Shown piece after piece: positions 30,039 to 37,723 of a DNA stretch of 64,000 nt. Numbering within the stretch: the first letter of the stretch is position 1; every line of letters begins with the position of its first letter. The stretch is from Tomitella biformata AHU 1821. Its GTDB lineage: Bacteria > Actinomycetota > Actinomycetes > Mycobacteriales > Mycobacteriaceae. The stretch lies in assembly GCF_000524475.1 (NCBI RefSeq), contig NZ_BAVQ01000071.1:1-64000 (forward strand). Direction: 5' to 3'. Below the pieces are notes generated by a model, which was not told the DNA's origin, did no database searches, and saw only the letters and a program-made list of their open reading frames with translations. The translations under genes were made by a program, and so were the position numbers.

Positions 30039-31499
30039 TCACACCTGCGCCGGCTCCGCCGCTGTCGACTTCCGAATGAAAAACGACGCGGCGACGGCGA
30101 TCAGGGACACCGCGCCGCCCCAGAGGAATGCCATGTGGATGCCGTCCTGGCTCGCGGCCGCGCCGGTCGCACCCCCGGCCACGCGCGCGGCCGCCGTGGT
30201 CGACATGACGGTGATGAACAGCGCAGTGCCCGCGGCGCCCGCCAACTGCTGAACCGTGTTGAAGATGGCGCTGCCGTGTGAATAGAGCTCGCTCGACAGC
30301 GACCCGAGAGCGGACGTCATCAACGGTGTCATCACCATCGCCAGGCCCGCCATGAGCAGGGAGTGGATGCCCACCACCATCGGAAGCGCTGACTCGGCGT
30401 CGAGCAGCGTCATCAGCCACAGGGCCGCGCTGACCACCACTGCGCCGGGGATCACGAGCACGCGGGGGCCGGTGCGGTCGAAGATCCGGCCGACGAAGGG
30501 TGACAGGAGGCCCATAAACAGGCCGCCGGGCAGCATCAAGAGTCCCGTGGTGAGGGTGTCGAGCCCACGGATGTTCTGCAGGTACAGCGGCAGCAAGATC
30601 AACGCGCCGAACAATGCCATCATGCTGATCGACAGCATCCCCAGCCCGATGCTGAACGTCGGGGTCGCGAACGGGCGCAGGTCGAGCAGTGCGCGTCCGG
30701 CCTTCTGCCGGGAGATCTGCCGCAGGACGAACACGACCAACGCGACCATGCCGACGCTGAGCGGGATCCACGCTGGCACGCCCGCACCGTCGGAGGATTG
30801 CCCAATGCTGGCCAGCCCATAAACGATGCCGCCGAACGCGAACACGGACAGCACGACCGACATCACGTCGAGAGGAGTCCGACTCGGGGTGGTCACATTC
30901 TTCACCAAGGCCGTCCCGATGGCGAAGGTGACGAGTGCGATGGGCAGGACTATCCAGAACATCCAGCGCCAGTCGAGCGTATTGAGGACAAGGCCGGAGA
31001 TGGTGGGGCCGATGGCGGGGGCAACGGCGATGACAATCGAGATGACCCCCATCATGCTGCCCCGCTTATGCGCGGGCACCACTCGCAGCACCGTCGTGAT
31101 CAGCAGCGGGAGCATGATGGCCGTGCCGCCGGCCTGAACCACCCGCCCGACCAGTAGCAGTTCGAATCCGGGTGCGATGGCCGCGAGCAGCGTGCCGAGA
31201 CTGAAGACCCCCATGGACGCGATAAACACCTGGCGCAGCGTGAATCGCTCGAACAGATAGCCAGTCACCGGGATAACGATGGCCATCGTCAGAAGGAAGC
31301 CGGTGGTCAGCCACTGTGCCGTGCTGGCGGTGATATCGAGGTCCACCATCAAGGGCGGCAACGCCACGCTCATGATCGTCTCGTTGAGAATCATGACGAA
31401 GGCCGCCACCACGAGCACGCCAATCAGCAGCCTGCTGCCGGGCTCAAGATTCTCCTCGGCGATGACGTCCGGTTGATCCTGTGCCTGGTGCGTCTGCAT
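30039..31499 (-). CDS. MFS multidrug exporter, DHA2 (EmrB/QacA) family
   Basis: A 486-aa transporter with 14 predicted membrane helices. Family motifs are LNETIMSVALPPL in helix 1, VGRVVQAGGTAIMLPLL, and WRWMFWIVLPIAL in motif C context. It exports drugs or lipophilic compounds by proton antiport. A TetR regulator is encoded divergently with palindromic operators between. It ends three bases from the glfT1 stop (convergent). Galactan genes before and after suggest it was inserted into the envelope locus. Confidence 0.88.
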   Translation of the reverse strand: MQTHQAQDQPDVIAEENLEPGSRLLIGVLVVAAFVMILNETIMSVALPPLMVDLDITASTAQWLTTGFLLTMAIVIPVTGYLFERFTLRQVFIASMGVFSLGTLLAAIAPGFELLLVGRVVQAGGTAIMLPLLITTVLRVVPAHKRGSMMGVISIVIAVAPAIGPTISGLVLNTLDWRWMFWIVLPIALVTFAIGTALVKNVTTPSRTPLDVMSVVLSVFAFGGIVYGLASIGQSSDGAGVPAWIPLSVGMVALVVFVLRQISRQKAGRALLDLRPFATPTFSIGLGMLSISMMALFGALILLPLYLQNIRGLDTLTTGLLMLPGGLFMGLLSPFVGRIFDRTGPRVLVIPGAVVVSAALWLMTLLDAESALPMVVGIHSLLMAGLAMVMTPLMTSALGSLSSELYSHGSAIFNTVQQLAGAAGTALFITVMSTTAAARVAGGATGAAASQDGIHMAFLWGGAVSLIAVAASFFIRKSTAAEPAQV

Positions 31500-31575
31500 T
31501 ACGAGGTGCTTTCTGGCTGAGGGGTGTGGATCGTGGCCCACACGACTGCGGCAAAAAGGATAGTTTGAAGCAAGA

Positions 31576-31603
31576 TGACAGTGACTGTCAAGTTGAACTT
31601 GAC
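31576..31603. promoter_or_regulatory. two overlapping palindromes, TetR operators for the MFS pump
   Basis: TGACAGTGACTGTCA (31576-31590, 7-bp arms) and GTCAAGTTGAACTTGAC (31587-31603, 8-bp arms) are both perfect palindromes with single-base centres and share GTCA. They lie between the divergent pump and regulator genes. Confidence 0.8.
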
Positions 31604-31664
31604 TGCTAGAGTTGCCGGGCAAACGCCCCACGCGCGTTGCCTGCCGGAGCGAAAGGAGCTGCCG

Positions 31665-32303
31665 ATGGTTGCCCAGATCGAATCGACCTCACATGCACGT
31701 ACCCCCGACCTGCGCGAACGCAGACGGCAGGAGACGCGCCGCGAGATCACCCAAGCCGCATTGGAGCTCTTTGAGCTGCAAGGATCGGCCGCCACCACCG
31801 TCGAGGAGATCGCCCGCCGAGCCGGCGTGTCACCTAGCACCTATTTCCGATGCTTCGCCACCAAGGAGGAATCGGTGTGCGGCACGGACCCGGAGTTCGA
31901 GGCCGCCCTGCTCGACTGGCTCGGGTCGACAGCGCCAGAGGAGGTCGACCTCGCGGGCATCGAGAGCGTCTATGAGCAGTTTCTGCGCCGCCTCATGGCG
32001 TCCACTGACGACACGTGGGATCAGTTGCTCAGGACCCGCCGCCTCATCGCCTCGGACGAGAACCTCCGCGCGGCCGCCTTCGCAGCCGACGCCCTCGCGA
32101 TGTGCCGCCTGACGCATAATGTCGCGGAAAGGGTGGGGGGAGTCCGGTCCTCGTCCTACGCCAAACTCCTCGTCGAGGTCGCCGGGGTGGCCATTCGAAT
32201 CGCCTTCGACTCCTGGGTGGAGCGCGTCGAGGCGGGCGACGCCGCCGATCTGGTCGAGATTTACCGGACGACTCGCCAGGAACTCCGCCAGATATCCGCC
32301 TAG
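31665..32303 (+). CDS. TetR family regulator of the divergent MFS pump
   Basis: A 212-aa regulator. The HTH TTVEEIARRAGVSPSTYFRCF is standard for TetR, followed by a helical ligand domain with FDSWVERVEAGDAADLVE. GAAAGGAG precedes ATG 31665; the longer frame from 31575 would run through the palindromic operators and is rejected. It probably represses both genes until a pump substrate binds. Confidence 0.88.
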   Translation: MVAQIESTSHARTPDLRERRRQETRREITQAALELFELQGSAATTVEEIARRAGVSPSTYFRCFATKEESVCGTDPEFEAALLDWLGSTAPEEVDLAGIESVYEQFLRRLMASTDDTWDQLLRTRRLIASDENLRAAAFAADALAMCRLTHNVAERVGGVRSSSYAKLLVEVAGVAIRIAFDSWVERVEAGDAADLVEIYRTTRQELRQISA

Positions 32304-32324
32304 GGCGCGTCTCGCACGCAATCG

Positions 32325-32801
32325 TCACAAACTCGCGGCCCGCGCCACAACACCGGCGACGCGCTCCGCCGCCCTCCCCGCGTCCTCGTGCTCCCAGACC
32401 CGCACCACCGTCCACCCAGCCGAGGCCAGCAGCGCATCGGTCTCACGGTCTCGCTGGACATTGCGCTGCGCCTTCGCCCGCCAATATTCGACATTGCTGG
32501 CGGGCTGGCGGTAATGCTGCGGGCAGCAATGCCAGAAGCAGCCATCGATGAACACCGCCACCTTGGCCCGGGTGAAGACCACGTCCGCGGTGCGGCGCAC
32601 ACCCGGGATGGGCCGGGCCACGACGCGATAGCGCAGGCCGCGGCGATGCAGCAGCGAGCGGATCGCCAACTCTGGCTTGGTGTCGCGGCTGCGGTTGCCC
32701 TGCATGGACTTTCGAGTGCCGGGCGAAAAACCTGGCTTCGCCACCGCATGGTCCTCCTCGCCGGAAGACGCGAAGTGGGCGGGTTGCCGATCGGGCGACA
32801 T
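32325..32801 (-). CDS. vsr: very short patch repair endonuclease Vsr
   Basis: A 158-aa Vsr-type nuclease. NRSRDTKPELAIRSLLHRRG is the family start, TADVVFTRAKVAVFIDGCF the catalytic strand pair with the essential Asp, and FWHCCPQHY gives Cys/His zinc ligands. Vsr nicks 5' of T in T:G mismatches that arise by deamination of 5-methylcytosine. It follows the methyltransferase and GIY-YIG genes on the same strand, which is the usual context. Confidence 0.92.
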   Translation of the reverse strand: MSPDRQPAHFASSGEEDHAVAKPGFSPGTRKSMQGNRSRDTKPELAIRSLLHRRGLRYRVVARPIPGVRRTADVVFTRAKVAVFIDGCFWHCCPQHYRQPASNVEYWRAKAQRNVQRDRETDALLASAGWTVVRVWEHEDAGRAAERVAGVVARAASL

Positions 32802-32859
32802 CCCACAACACTACGACTGCACGAGACCGGCGCCGGTGGTGAGAGGGATTGCGCCGGGA

Positions 32860-33663
32860 TCAGTCGTCGTGCTCATCGAATAGTGCCCAGGTGTCAGATA
32901 GATCGGTCTCGCCGGCCACCTCGAACAGGCCCGGCTCGTCCGCACCGGACTCCAGTTCGGGGTATCGAGCACCGAGGTCCTCAATGCGCTGATCCGCCAG
33001 CCACGCCAGCCGCTTGGCCTGCAACAAGAGGGTTCTGCGCATGCCGGCGGAGACGGCGCGCTCGGAGATCATCTGCGAGAGCCGGGAGATGGTGGCGGCG
33101 CGGCGGGCGATGCGGATATCGGAGTGCGCGCGGTCGTCCCACAGCTCGTCGGGGATGATCCGCCCACGCACCGACTGCGGCAGCGCCATCAGCTTGTGCG
33201 GCCGGATCGCGGCCTCATTGAGGACGGCGCCGAAGCGGCTCTCCGCCTCGAGCCGCTTATAGACGGTGTACTCATAGGCCTCGAGCACAGCGCGCTTCTG
33301 GGCGATCGACGCGGCCTTCGCGGAATTCACCGGATCCCGCAGCGCAGCCACCTGCGGGATGCTCCACATCGCGATATCGGCCACTTCGAAGGGGTCCAGG
33401 ATGAACTTCGCGACGGCATCCGAGCGCTGGCCGGTCAGGTGCCGGCCCACCCGGTCCCGAAACTTGGACGAGGTTTGGCCCACGTAAATCGGCTCGCCGT
33501 CGTAGTCGAAATACGCATAGATCCCCACGGCCTCGCCGATCGGCTGGCCTGGGCTTTCGGGGTCTGGACGCGCCATCACCTCCGCGAGCTTGGCCCGGAT
33601 CATCTGCACCGCGCGCGGCGGCTGGTCCTTCTTGCTGACCTGCCTCAATACAGGAGCACCCAT
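32860..33663 (-). CDS. GIY-YIG family restriction endonuclease (Eco29kI-like, tentative)
   Basis: A 267-aa protein. The GIY-YIG core is GIYAYFDYDGEPIYVGQT followed by FRDRVGRHLTGQ with the catalytic Arg, then LEAYEYTVYKRLEAESRFGAVLN, where Glu and Asn fit the metal site. Type II enzymes of the Eco29kI group share this fold and pair with cytosine methyltransferases; that group cuts CCGCGG, but the specificity here cannot be read from sequence. It lies 12 bp after the methyltransferase gene. Confidence 0.75.
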   Translation of the reverse strand: MGAPVLRQVSKKDQPPRAVQMIRAKLAEVMARPDPESPGQPIGEAVGIYAYFDYDGEPIYVGQTSSKFRDRVGRHLTGQRSDAVAKFILDPFEVADIAMWSIPQVAALRDPVNSAKAASIAQKRAVLEAYEYTVYKRLEAESRFGAVLNEAAIRPHKLMALPQSVRGRIIPDELWDDRAHSDIRIARRAATISRLSQMISERAVSAGMRRTLLLQAKRLAWLADQRIEDLGARYPELESGADEPGLFEVAGETDLSDTWALFDEHDD

Positions 33664-33675
33664 CTCTGCGGCCCG

Positions 33676-34836
33676 TCAGCTCACGCTGGGGCGCAGCGCG
33701 GGCACCAGGTAGTGCTGGCCGATCCAACCGATGACATCCACCACCACGGCGTCCCCGAAACCGAACATCGCCTGGTTATCGGTGCGCGCCTTTGTGCGGT
33801 AGTCGCCAGCCCCCATCAGCCGCGCGTACTCGAGCGCCGTCATCCACCGCACTCGCGCGCGTCCCCGCTTGACCTCCACCAGCGCCTGCTTCGACGAGCC
33901 CCCGCCCGTGGTCCGCAGGCAGCCCGCGATGCCGTCGGCCCGGATCTCCCAGGTGGTGGCGCCGTCGCGGGTGCGGCGATAGGCGGTGCGCCAGGCCGTC
34001 GCCCCCGCGTCGCGCAGCTGTTGCAGCCGCTCGACGTGCAGCGGGCGCAGGCTCGCGGTGAACCGTTCCAGGCGCTCGGCGTCCCACCAGCGGTCATCGT
34101 CGGGCGCCATCTTCTGCACCACGGCACCCAAATCGGCGGGCCCGTCGGGCAGCTCCGGCAGCTCCATGTGGTGCATCCGCAAGTCGGCGTTCGCCTCATG
34201 CACGCCGCGCACCCACTCCGGGCGGGCGCTGGAGATCGGCGGCACGCCCAGGTGCGCACCCTTCGGCAGGTCCCCAGCGATCCCGATGACGAACATTCGC
34301 GGGCGGCTCTGCGGCACGAAGTGGCGGGCGTTGACGGCGATCACATCGCAGCTGTAGCCCAGCTCGCCCATCGTCTCGAGCGCCTCGCGCAGGTCCTTGC
34401 CGCCGTGACTGGTGGCGAAGCCATGCACGTTCTCCAGCAGCACCACGCGTGGGCGGGCCGGGCCCATCTCCCGCAGCACCCGCGCGAACTCCCAGAACAT
34501 CCCGCTCTGCTCGCCGGCGAGGCCCTTGCGGTTGCCGGCCAGGCTCAGGTCGATGCAGGGGAACGACGCCGTCGCCAGCTCCACGGCCGCGGGCAGGTCC
34601 GAGCCCTGCGCGTTGCGGACATCTCCGAGGTGGAACGCCTCGGCGGACCGCGGACGGTTCGCCACATACAAGTCTTGTTTGGCCTGCTCAATATCGTTGG
34701 CCCACGCCACGTGAAAGCCCAGCGGCTCGAGCCCCGCGGCCATCAGCCCGATCCCGGCAAAGAACTCGGCGACCGCTATCGGCCCATCGACTATCCCTGC
34801 CGGGGCCGGGGCTGCGGAAGTTCTCGTCGCGGACAT
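33676..34836 (-). CDS. DNA (cytosine-5) methyltransferase
   Basis: A 386-aa C5 methyltransferase with the standard motifs in order: I FFAGIGLMAAG, IV ASFPCIDLSLAG with the catalytic Cys, VI LLENVHGF, VIII ARHFVPQSRPRMFVIG, the variable target-recognition region (about residues 210-330), IX YARLMGAGDY and X FGFGDAVVV. ATG 34836 is chosen over the longer frame because residues before it are low-complexity. With the GIY-YIG nuclease and Vsr it forms a type II restriction-modification unit. Confidence 0.93.
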   Translation of the reverse strand: MSATRTSAAPAPAGIVDGPIAVAEFFAGIGLMAAGLEPLGFHVAWANDIEQAKQDLYVANRPRSAEAFHLGDVRNAQGSDLPAAVELATASFPCIDLSLAGNRKGLAGEQSGMFWEFARVLREMGPARPRVVLLENVHGFATSHGGKDLREALETMGELGYSCDVIAVNARHFVPQSRPRMFVIGIAGDLPKGAHLGVPPISSARPEWVRGVHEANADLRMHHMELPELPDGPADLGAVVQKMAPDDDRWWDAERLERFTASLRPLHVERLQQLRDAGATAWRTAYRRTRDGATTWEIRADGIAGCLRTTGGGSSKQALVEVKRGRARVRWMTALEYARLMGAGDYRTKARTDNQAMFGFGDAVVVDVIGWIGQHYLVPALRPSVS

Positions 34837-34949
34837 GGCCCCAATCGTGGCATGCCCCTCTGACAAGTTGGGCGAGGCGCCCCGTGCATAGGGCGCCACA
34901 TCACATTGGCGCCGCGCGACGGGGGGTTCGCGCGGCGTCAATGCCAGGT

Positions 34950-34965
34950 CGGCCCTCACGGGCCG
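34950..34965 (-). terminator. hairpin downstream of the alcohol dehydrogenase gene
   Basis: CGGCCC and GGGCCG flank TCAC, just after the alcohol dehydrogenase stop on the minus strand. It is short but GC-only and has no T-run. It separates the dehydrogenase operon from the restriction-modification genes. Confidence 0.4.
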
Positions 34966-34971
34966 TGGTCT

Positions 34972-36087
34972 CTAGTTCGCGTCGTGGATGATCACGCCGC
35001 GGACGTTCTTGCCATCACGCAGGTCCTGGTAGCCCTGGTTGATGTCCTCGAGCGTGTACTGGGTGGTGACCAGCTCGTCGAGCTTGAGCTTGCCGTCGTT
35101 GTACATGCGCAGCAGCCGCAGGATGTCCCACTGCGGGTTCATCGAGCCGAACAGGCTGCCCTTAATGGTCTTCTGGTTCAGCGTCAGGTCCGCTCCGGAG
35201 ACGTGGACGGTGAGCTTCGCCGGGTCGGCCAGGCCCGTGATCACCACGGTGCCGCCCTTGCCGATGATGGCGGTCGCGGCCGAGACCACGTCCTCATCGA
35301 CGGTGCCGACCAGGATCAGGGCCGCGTCGGCGCCCTGGCCCCAGGTGAGCTCGTTGACCTTCTCCGCCGCCTCCGCCGCCGTGGCGAAGGCGTGCGTGGC
35401 GCCGAACTTCAGGGCCTGCTCGCGCTTCATCTGGACCGGGTCCACCGCGACAACGTACTTGCAGCCCGCGGCGACGGCACCCTGCACCGCGTTGATGCCA
35501 AGGCCGCCGATGCCGTAGATCACGGCGGTGTCGCCGGGGCGCAGGTCGCCGGCGTTGGTCGCCGTGCCCCAGCCCGACGGGACGCCGCAGCCGACGAGGA
35601 CCGCGGTCTCCAGCGGCAGCCAGTCGTCGACCTTGACGACCGAGTGCTGGGAGATGGTGGCCCGCTCGGAGAACGTGCCGAGCATGCACATGGCGCCGAA
35701 GTCCAGGCCGTTGCCGTGGAAGCGGGCGGTGCCGTCGGGCATGAGGCCCTCAAGGATGGTGGCGCCCATGTCGCACAGGTTCTGCCGGCCGGTGGAGCAG
35801 TAGCGGCAGGTGCCGCAGTTCGGGATGAAGCTGCACACCACGTGGTCGCCGGGCTTGACCTTCGTGACGCCGGGGCCCACCTCCTCGATGATGCCGGAGC
35901 CCTCGTGGCCGCCGACGATCGGGTAGCGCGGTGGCAGGTCGCCGTCGATCAGGTGCAGGTCGGAGTGGCACAGGCCGGCGGCGGTGTACTTGATCAGCAC
36001 TTCGCCCACGCCGGGGCCGTCCAGGTCCAACTCCATGATCTCGAAGGGCTTGTGGGCCTCGAACAACACTGCGGCTTTAGTCTTCAT
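34972..36087 (-). CDS. NDMA-dependent-type zinc alcohol dehydrogenase
   Basis: A 371-aa medium-chain dehydrogenase. Catalytic zinc ligands are in GLCHSD and GGHEGSG plus a later Cys (VGCGVPSGWG); the structural zinc has CGTCRYCSTGRQNLC; NAD binding is at GIGGLGINAVQGA. The best match is the actinobacterial class using tightly bound NAD and assayed with N,N-dimethyl-4-nitrosoaniline. It oxidises primary alcohols to aldehydes, which the adjacent aldehyde dehydrogenase would take further. It is 26 bp after that gene. Confidence 0.9.
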   Translation of the reverse strand: MKTKAAVLFEAHKPFEIMELDLDGPGVGEVLIKYTAAGLCHSDLHLIDGDLPPRYPIVGGHEGSGIIEEVGPGVTKVKPGDHVVCSFIPNCGTCRYCSTGRQNLCDMGATILEGLMPDGTARFHGNGLDFGAMCMLGTFSERATISQHSVVKVDDWLPLETAVLVGCGVPSGWGTATNAGDLRPGDTAVIYGIGGLGINAVQGAVAAGCKYVVAVDPVQMKREQALKFGATHAFATAAEAAEKVNELTWGQGADAALILVGTVDEDVVSAATAIIGKGGTVVITGLADPAKLTVHVSGADLTLNQKTIKGSLFGSMNPQWDILRLLRMYNDGKLKLDELVTTQYTLEDINQGYQDLRDGKNVRGVIIHDAN

Positions 36088-36113
36088 GGCGGTCTCCTAG
36101 TTTCTCGGTTGAT

Positions 36114-37613
36114 CTAGAGTGCGACGTTGACGGACTTAGTGGTGGTGTAGGCGTCGAGGCCGTTGGCGCCGAGTTCACGGCCCCAGCCGGACTGCTTATA
36201 GCCGCCGAACGGCATCGCGGTGTCAAAGCCGTTGTACTGGTTGATCCACACGGAACCGGCCTTGATCTCGCGAGCGGTGCGGTGGGCCTTGGAGATGTCC
36301 TTGGTCCAGATGCCGGCGGCGAGCCCGTAGATCGAGTCGTTGGCGGCGGCCACCACCCCCTCTTCTGCGTTGAACGGCATTGCGACGACGACGGGGCCGA
36401 AGATCTCCTCCTGCACGATGCTGAACTCCGGCTTGACGTCGACGAACACCGTGGGCTCAACGAAGTAGCCGACCTCCCCCCAGCGGCCGCCGCCGGTCAG
36501 CGCGCGGGCGCCGTCGGCAATACCCGCCGCCATGTACCCGGTGACCTTGTCGAACTGCTCCTGGGAGACCAGCGGGCCCAGCTGTGTGGTGGGATCCAGG
36601 CCGGGGCCGATCTTGACCTGCGACGCCGCGTCCGCGACAGCCTGGGTGAACTTCTCGAAAATCGTGTCCTCGACGAACAGGCGCGTGCCGGCGACGCAGC
36701 TCTGGCCGTGGTTGAACAGCCAGGCGTTAAGCGAGCCCTCGACGGCGGCGTCGAAATCGGCATCCGCGAACACGATGTTGGGGCTCTTGCCGCCGAGCTC
36801 GAGGGAGACCCTCTTCAGATTGCCCTTCGACGCGTCGACGATCTTCTTGCCGACCTCGGTGGAGCCGGTGAAGGCGATCTTGTCCACATCCAGGTGGCCG
36901 GAGAGCGCCGCGCCAGCGTCGCCGAAGCCGGGCACGATGTTGACCACGCCCGGCGGCAGCCCAGCCTCCTCGAAGATCTCTGCGAGCAGCAGGGCGGTCA
37001 GCGGCGTCTGCTCGGCGGGCTTGAGAATGACGGTGTTGCCGGCGGCCAGGGCCGGGGCAAGCTTCCAGCTGGCCATCAGCAGCGGGAAGTTCCAGGGCAC
37101 GATGAGCCCGCACACGCCGACCGGCTCTCGCGTGGTGTAGGCGTGGAACTGCTTATCGGGGGCGAAGGGCATCGAGACAGGGACCGTGGTGCCCTCGAGC
37201 TTGGTGGCCCAGCCGGCGTAGTAGCGGAAGACGTCCGCGGCCCAGGCGACGTCGACGGCGGTGGCGATGCCGGCGGACTTGCCGTTGTCGAGCGCCTCGA
37301 GCTGTCCGAATTCCTCGGCGCGCTCGTTGAGGAGGTCGCCGACGCGCCAGAGCATGCGCTCCCGGGCATTGGGCTTCATGTTGGCCCAGTGCCCGGCGTC
37401 GAAGGCGCGGCGGGCGGCCCGCACCGCACGGTCGATGTCCTCGGCCTCGCCGTGCGCAACCTCGGCGAGAGGCTGGCCGTCGGCCGGGTTGTAGGTGGTG
37501 AAGGTGCGGCCCGAGGCGGCGTCGACCCACTGCCCATCGATGTAGAGCTGCTTCGTCCCAGATAAAAAGCTCTGTACTGCGGGCTGCAGGCGGTGCTCGG
37601 CTACTGCGGTCAT
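36114..37613 (-). CDS. NAD-dependent aldehyde dehydrogenase
   Basis: A 499-aa ALDH. PWNFPLLMASWKLAPALAAG leads into the cofactor region, TGSTEVGKKI binds NAD, LELGGKSPNIVF holds the general-base Glu, and FNHGQSCVAGTRLF holds the nucleophile Cys. The C-terminus (PFGGYKQSGWGRELG) is canonical. With the alcohol dehydrogenase it makes a two-step alcohol-to-acid pathway under an AcoR-type activator. A perfect palindrome lies 77-97 bp upstream of its start. Confidence 0.92.
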   Translation of the reverse strand: MTAVAEHRLQPAVQSFLSGTKQLYIDGQWVDAASGRTFTTYNPADGQPLAEVAHGEAEDIDRAVRAARRAFDAGHWANMKPNARERMLWRVGDLLNERAEEFGQLEALDNGKSAGIATAVDVAWAADVFRYYAGWATKLEGTTVPVSMPFAPDKQFHAYTTREPVGVCGLIVPWNFPLLMASWKLAPALAAGNTVILKPAEQTPLTALLLAEIFEEAGLPPGVVNIVPGFGDAGAALSGHLDVDKIAFTGSTEVGKKIVDASKGNLKRVSLELGGKSPNIVFADADFDAAVEGSLNAWLFNHGQSCVAGTRLFVEDTIFEKFTQAVADAASQVKIGPGLDPTTQLGPLVSQEQFDKVTGYMAAGIADGARALTGGGRWGEVGYFVEPTVFVDVKPEFSIVQEEIFGPVVVAMPFNAEEGVVAAANDSIYGLAAGIWTKDISKAHRTAREIKAGSVWINQYNGFDTAMPFGGYKQSGWGRELGANGLDAYTTTKSVNVAL

Positions 37614-37689
37614 CGCGGTCTCCTACTCGGCGTTGATACTACGGCGCTTGATGTGACACACGCCATACTGCCCGCGATCCGAGAGGCTA

Positions 37690-37710
37690 ACTGTTCAAGA
37701 ACTGAACAGT
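37690..37710. promoter_or_regulatory. perfect 8-bp-arm palindrome upstream of the dehydrogenase operon
   Basis: ACTGTTCA and TGAACAGT are perfect complements around AGAAC. It lies between the regulator gene and the aldehyde dehydrogenase gene, 77-97 bp before the ATG, a position suitable for an activator with a Fis-type HTH. Confidence 0.7.
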
Positions 37711-37723
37711 GCCCCGAGATCCC

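Noticed and set aside
31575-31664. Upstream extension of the TetR gene
   Set aside because: It would translate through the palindromic operators; GAAAGGAG before ATG 31665 marks the better start.
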